Below the pieces are notes generated by a model. That model saw only the letters and a list, made by a program, of their open reading frames with translations. It searched no databases and was not told where the DNA came from. From contig NZ_VUKF01000021.1 in the NCBI RefSeq assembly GCF_009193185.1, positions 21,169-85,168 on the forward strand: DNA of 64,000 nucleotides. Reading direction: 5' to 3'. This DNA comes from Georgenia thermotolerans. GTDB lineage: Bacteria; Actinomycetota; Actinomycetes; Actinomycetales; Actinomycetaceae. Of the stretch, positions 61,323-64,000 are shown piece after piece; positions within the stretch are counted from its first letter, which is position 1; the number at the start of each line of letters is the position of its first letter. The translations under genes were made by a program, and so were the position numbers.

Positions 61323-61522
61323 GGTCCTCATCTTGGTAGCGATCGTCGGAAACCGCCGGGTGGGCGGGGTCCGGCGCGGCGATGGCCCACCCCGGACGAC
61401 GGCGCCCGGCCCGGGCCCGCGGCGGGTCGCTGCCCGTGGAGGCGCACCAGCGCCGGTGCCAACCCGGACCGGCACCGCCCGTAGACTGGTCGGCGCCCCG
61501 CGCGGCGTGCCGGACGGGGCAG

Positions 61523-61607
61523 GGAGGGCTGACAGAGCGGCCGAATGTGACGGTCTTGAAAACCGTTGTGGGGCAACCCACCAAGGGTTCGAATCCCTTG
61601 CCCTCCG
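61523..61607 (+). tRNA. tRNA-Ser (anticodon TGA)
   Basis: An 85-nt tRNA with acceptor stem GGAGGGC paired with GCCCTCC, anticodon loop CTTGAAA (anticodon TGA), a long serine-type variable arm (TTGTGGGGCAACCCACC region) and T-loop GGGTTCGAATCCC. CCA is not encoded (the gene is followed by GCCG). It marks the boundary where base composition falls on the right, so it is the likely attachment site of the element that follows. No second copy of its 3' end is seen inside the window. Confidence 0.95.
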
Positions 61608-61822
61608 CCGACGATCCATTGATATGGTGTAAGGACCTTGAGAATGGTTCTCAGCTTGATCGTCGTCGCAGCAGACGGATGCCAGAGATGCGAAGCGTGT
61701 ATGCGCCGGGAGTGTTCGCCGGACATGGCTGGACTGTGACCTACCCATACGGAGATGTGCCTCACGAACGGCTGGCGCCTGCCGATGCGTGTGGTTAGAT
61801 GACAAATGACACCGCGCACGAT

Positions 61823-61844
61823 CCGGTCTAGTGGCCGGGTTTTT
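61823..61844 (+). terminator. Rho-independent terminator before the coupled small-ORF/protease pair
   Basis: A 6-bp stem (CCGGTC/GGCCGG with one G-T pair), a TAGT loop and a GTTTTT tail. It is one of the few hairpins with a real T-run in the window. It would end transcription that enters from the tRNA side and isolate the next genes. Confidence 0.6.
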
Positions 61845-61874
61845 GCATACGGTTGCCACCCATCAGGAGCGAAC

Positions 61875-62051
61875 ATGAGCACCCCGACCCTCGATGACGA
61901 GACGACAACGACGGAAATTCAAGATTTCTACGAGCGCGTGGGCCTTGGTTCGATGCAAGCGCGAGCGCAGTTCGACGCCTTCCGTCCAGTTGAGCCTCGC
62001 CTGATGTTTGAGGTCGTGACGACGACCACGTCCCAGCCCTTCGTCGACTGA
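61875..62051 (+). CDS. 58-residue protein coupled to the serine protease
   Basis: A small acidic protein, MSTPTLDDETTTTEIQDFYE with the rest ending TTTTSQPFVD, with no Cys, no signal and no hydrophobic helix. Its stop overlaps the protease start (TGATG at 62049-62053), so the two are translationally coupled. CAGGAG precedes its ATG. Base composition is lower than in the chromosomal genes to the left, as for the protease. No family was recognised; it could be an inhibitor, adaptor or substrate of the protease (speculative). Confidence 0.7.
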   Translation: MSTPTLDDETTTTEIQDFYERVGLGSMQARAQFDAFRPVEPRLMFEVVTTTTSQPFVD

Positions 62052-62968
62052 TGCCGAGCTGGGATCTAGTCCAGACAGAGATCAAGGCTGCAGGGTCAGC
62101 GCATGACATCCTCCGCCGCCGCTACGTCAAGGAACTCTCTGACTACACCGGTCGTAACGTCATCCTCTACTACTCCGGTTGGCTGGAGAAGGAAGCCCTC
62201 GTCCGGCAGGGGCTGACTGGCACCGAGGTGAATGACAGCGATAAGAACGGCTTCATGGCAACGATCCACAAACTGGATCGCTCCAAGGGGCTGGACCTTC
62301 TGCTGCACACCCCTGGCGGCAACGTCGCAGCCACGGAGTCGCTGGTGGACTACTTGCGGGCGATGTTCGGCACCAACATCAGGGTGATTGTGCCTCAGCT
62401 GGCGATGTCGGCAGGAACCATGATCGCCCTGTCCGCGCAGACCATCGTCCTTGGAAAGCACTCGAGCCTCGGCCCCATCGATCCGCAGATCAATGGCATC
62501 GCCGCCCACGGCATCGTCGAGGAGTTCGAGAAGGCTCGGGCGGAGATCGCCGCCGACGCGTCAGCGATCCCGCTGTGGCAGCCCGTCATCGCCAAGTACC
62601 CGCCGACCTTCGTGGGTGAGTGCCAGAAGGCGATCGACTGGGCGAATGCGATGGTGAAGACCTGGCTGCAGACCGGCATGTTCGCAGGCCGCAGTGACGC
62701 CGCAGCGGCAGCGGACGCGGTTGTGCGGGAACTTGGAGACCACGCCCTCACGCTGACGCACGACCGGCACATCAATGCAGAGCGAGCTCGAGCACTGGGG
62801 CTGAACGTCACGATGCTTGAGGACGACAAGGAACTGCAAGAGCGGGTCCTCACCGTCCATCACGCATCAACGCAGACGTTGGGCGAGACCGCCGCGATCA
62901 AGATCATCGAAAACCAGGACGGCGTCTCATTCATCAGTGCGGTCAACCCGCGCCCTGTCGGGCCTTGA
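62051..62968 (+). CDS. ClpP-fold serine protease of the SDH (serine dehydrogenase proteinase) family
   Basis: A 305-residue protein with a ClpP/SppA-like fold: LDLLLHTPGGNVAATESLVDYL (HTPGG at 86-90), Ser120 in VPQLAMSAGTMIALSAQTIVLG as the likely nucleophile, and KHSSLGPIDPQ (GPIDPQ at 141-146) as in the SDH_protease family. It has no membrane helix or signal. It is unrelated in sequence to the chromosomal SppA at 6165. Related proteins occur in mobile and defence-type gene neighbourhoods, but the biological role is not established. It ends before a hairpin at 63062. Confidence 0.85.
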   Translation: MPSWDLVQTEIKAAGSAHDILRRRYVKELSDYTGRNVILYYSGWLEKEALVRQGLTGTEVNDSDKNGFMATIHKLDRSKGLDLLLHTPGGNVAATESLVDYLRAMFGTNIRVIVPQLAMSAGTMIALSAQTIVLGKHSSLGPIDPQINGIAAHGIVEEFEKARAEIAADASAIPLWQPVIAKYPPTFVGECQKAIDWANAMVKTWLQTGMFAGRSDAAAAADAVVRELGDHALTLTHDRHINAERARALGLNVTMLEDDKELQERVLTVHHASTQTLGETAAIKIIENQDGVSFISAVNPRPVGP

Positions 62969-63676
62969 GGACGGTCATGGCTGTGCGCCTTTGACTAACG
63001 GATCAGAAGGGTTGCTTGGGGTTTGAGTGCCTCCGGGTGCACCCCAACCACACGACGAAGGCCCCGGATCGTTGTAAGTGCAATGATCCGGGGCGGGTCT
63101 CATGCCGCCCGTGAGATCAGAAAGCGGTCAGTCGCACAAGTGTGGGAAGTTCCGGAGATGGCGAGGTCGTGCCGGAAGGGGCGCCGCGCGAGCGTCCGAA
63201 GGTCTGGTCCCGGGTTTGACCGTCAGCGTTTGTCGTAGGTCGGCGACTGGCATCCATACGCGCCGGAGGCTTGCCCGGGCGTTCGCTGCCATCACGAACG
63301 CCAGCGCCGGGGCGAAGCGGTCGCGACGGTCGATGAACTGGTCGCCGTCGGTCTGCCAGGCAGTGGCAGTCAGGGGAGAGGACGACGCACCGTGGCGAAC
63401 CGCGGTGGCACATCGCGGGCGTTGGTTATTTCCTAGATGCAGGCCCGCCACGGCTGCTGCCTGTCTACGTGTCTGTCCCGGCCACAGTCAGGGCATCCGA
63501 TCCAACTCGTCGATCATCCGGTCGGTGAGGTGGCGCGATCACGGTCTCGCCGTGCCGGGCGCCGACAGTTGGTGATGAGTCAGCCGTGGTTCACCTAGGC
63601 CCGGATGCGGGCGGTCGATATCGCCTGCGCCGGCGTGGCCCGACCGCACGACCTGCGCCAGGTGGCCGTGCCAGCT
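62969..63676. other. Gene-poor stretch with a 13-bp hairpin
   Basis: About 700 bp without a recognisable gene. Open frames on both strands have no family resemblance, and those at 63102-63575 and 63128-63451 overlap on opposite strands. A stem of CCCCGGATCGTTG with CAATGATCCGGGG (63062-63093, one G-T pair, loop TAAGTG) is a probable terminator for the protease transcript. The rest may be decayed mobile-element sequence. Confidence 0.5.
63062..63093. terminator. Terminator-like hairpin downstream of the protease gene
   Basis: A 13-bp stem (CCCCGGATCGTTG with its inverse, one wobble pair) and a 6-nt loop, 93 nt after the protease stop. No T-run follows, as is common in this genome. Confidence 0.6.
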
Positions 63677-63876
63677 TGAACCGCCCCGGGTTTGGTGGAG
63701 GCTCGGTTAGTTGGTTCCGGCCTCGATGAGGACGTAGTTGTCAGGGTCGTGCTGGGCGCGTGTGGTGGCCCGGAAGGTGGCCTCGTACTCGGCGGGCGGG
63801 ACGTGGCCGAGCTCGCCGTGCAGGCGGCGGTGGTTGTACCAGTCGACGTACTCGGCCACGGCGATCTCGACATTGA
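63677..63876 (-). mobile_element. IS3-family (IS6110-like) 3' end remnant
   Basis: The end sequence TGAACCGCCCCGGGTTTGGT (63677-63696, continuing GGAGGCTC) closely resembles the IS6110-type IS3 terminal repeat that starts TGAACCGCCCCGG. The orfB C-terminus lies immediately inside. Only the last ~200 bp of the element remain; the rest is missing on the right, where an unrelated IS-like end begins at about 63877. Confidence 0.75.
63707..63876 (-). pseudogene. IS3-family transposase OrfB, C-terminal fragment
   Basis: The minus strand reads NVEIAVAEYVDWYNHRRLHGE (split here to 20), continuing LGHVPPAEYEATFRATT to a TAA at 63707. This is the last ~56 residues of a DDE integrase-type OrfB; the WYNHRRLHG block is the hallmark after the final catalytic Glu. 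The catalytic DDE region is absent and the reading frame upstream is replaced by unrelated sequence at about 63877. Confidence 0.8.
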
Positions 63877-64000
63877 TGACGCTCAGGTGAAACTCCCCAG
63901 ACCTGCTCACTGAAATTCCCCACCCGTGTGGCTCCGCCGACGACGGTGGGGCCCCCTCGACGATGGCGGTCTCTGACCACCAGCCATCACCTCGAGGGAG
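63877..64000 (-). mobile_element. Probable IS21-type terminus, truncated by the window edge
   Basis: From about 63877 the sequence changes to TGACGCTCAGG followed by two copies of TGAAA(C/T)TCCCCA (63888-63899 and 63911-63922). This resembles the multiple terminal repeats of IS21-family elements in Actinobacteria. It replaces the 5' part of the IS3 orfB. No istA or istB sequence is visible before the window ends, so this is a position-based call. Confidence 0.5.

Noticed and set aside
61608..61874. Integrase gene next to tRNA-Ser
   Set aside because: No tyrosine or serine recombinase is visible in the available 2.4 kb; one may lie beyond the window, so only the tRNA position supports integration.
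63102..63575. A 157-codon frame after the protease as a gene
   Set aside because: It overlaps similar-length frames on the other strand, has no ribosome site or family resemblance and reads as random sequence.

Overview
The window is a chromosomal segment of a very high-GC Gram-positive bacterium. Most genes have GC-rich third positions, GTG starts are frequent, and many genes appear to be leaderless: a TAnnnT-like -10 box sits 6-8 nt before the start codon. Coenzyme F420 genes, DUF5926, DUF6458 and a serS/pheA neighbourhood point to Actinobacteria, probably Micrococcales (Cellulomonas/Georgenia-like). The genus is a guess from gene content.

Layout. 1-7.8 kb: partial DoxX gene, a sodium:solute symporter with a small membrane partner, two F420 genes (cofD-cofC), a nitroreductase, a TetR regulator and SppA. 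7.8-13.2 kb: VOC protein, FNT-type channel, a DUF4097 + ribbon-helix-helix pair with a perfect 18-bp palindrome at its start, an ECF sigma factor with a coupled membrane protein, and a LysE exporter preceded by a proline-rich leader ORF. 13.2-17.6 kb: a muconate cluster (DASS transporter, LysR regulator, cycloisomerase, muconolactone isomerase) without a visible catechol dioxygenase. 17.6-26 kb: App1-type phosphatase, DUF6458, 3-hydroxyacyl-CoA dehydrogenase, sugar MFS transporter, small proteins, a glycoside-hydrolase-like protein, CDF and TauE transporters.

26-32.2 kb is a sugar-acid locus: an in-frame but internally deleted remnant of D-mannonate dehydratase, a fructuronate reductase-like mannitol dehydrogenase, L-idonate dehydrogenase, GntP permease, GntR/FCD regulator and gluconokinase. 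32.2-43.4 kb: polar amino-acid ABC transporter, pyruvate oxidase, MFS, cytosine-deaminase-like enzyme, phosphoglucomutase, rhodanese, DUF5926 and a secreted PQQ-type glucose dehydrogenase. The dehydrogenase would make gluconate outside the cell, which GntP and GntK could take up and phosphorylate (inference).

43.8-54.2 kb: MarR, glycosyltransferase, an 858-residue membrane protein with an alkaline-phosphatase-like N-terminus, pheA, a diacylglycerol-kinase-like protein, two divergent XRE regulators (one coupled to a membrane coiled-coil protein), serS and a HAD phosphatase. 54.2-60.3 kb: a 19-bp repeat array, then an alpha-glucoside-type ABC transporter and a YihS-like aldose isomerase.

The last 2.4 kb starts at a tRNA-Ser(UGA) gene and looks like the edge of an integrated element. 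Base composition drops. A 58-residue protein is translationally coupled to a ClpP-fold serine protease of the SDH type, followed by a gene-poor stretch and an IS3 fragment that seems cut by an IS21-like end. This small protein + protease pair is the best candidate for an undescribed system here.
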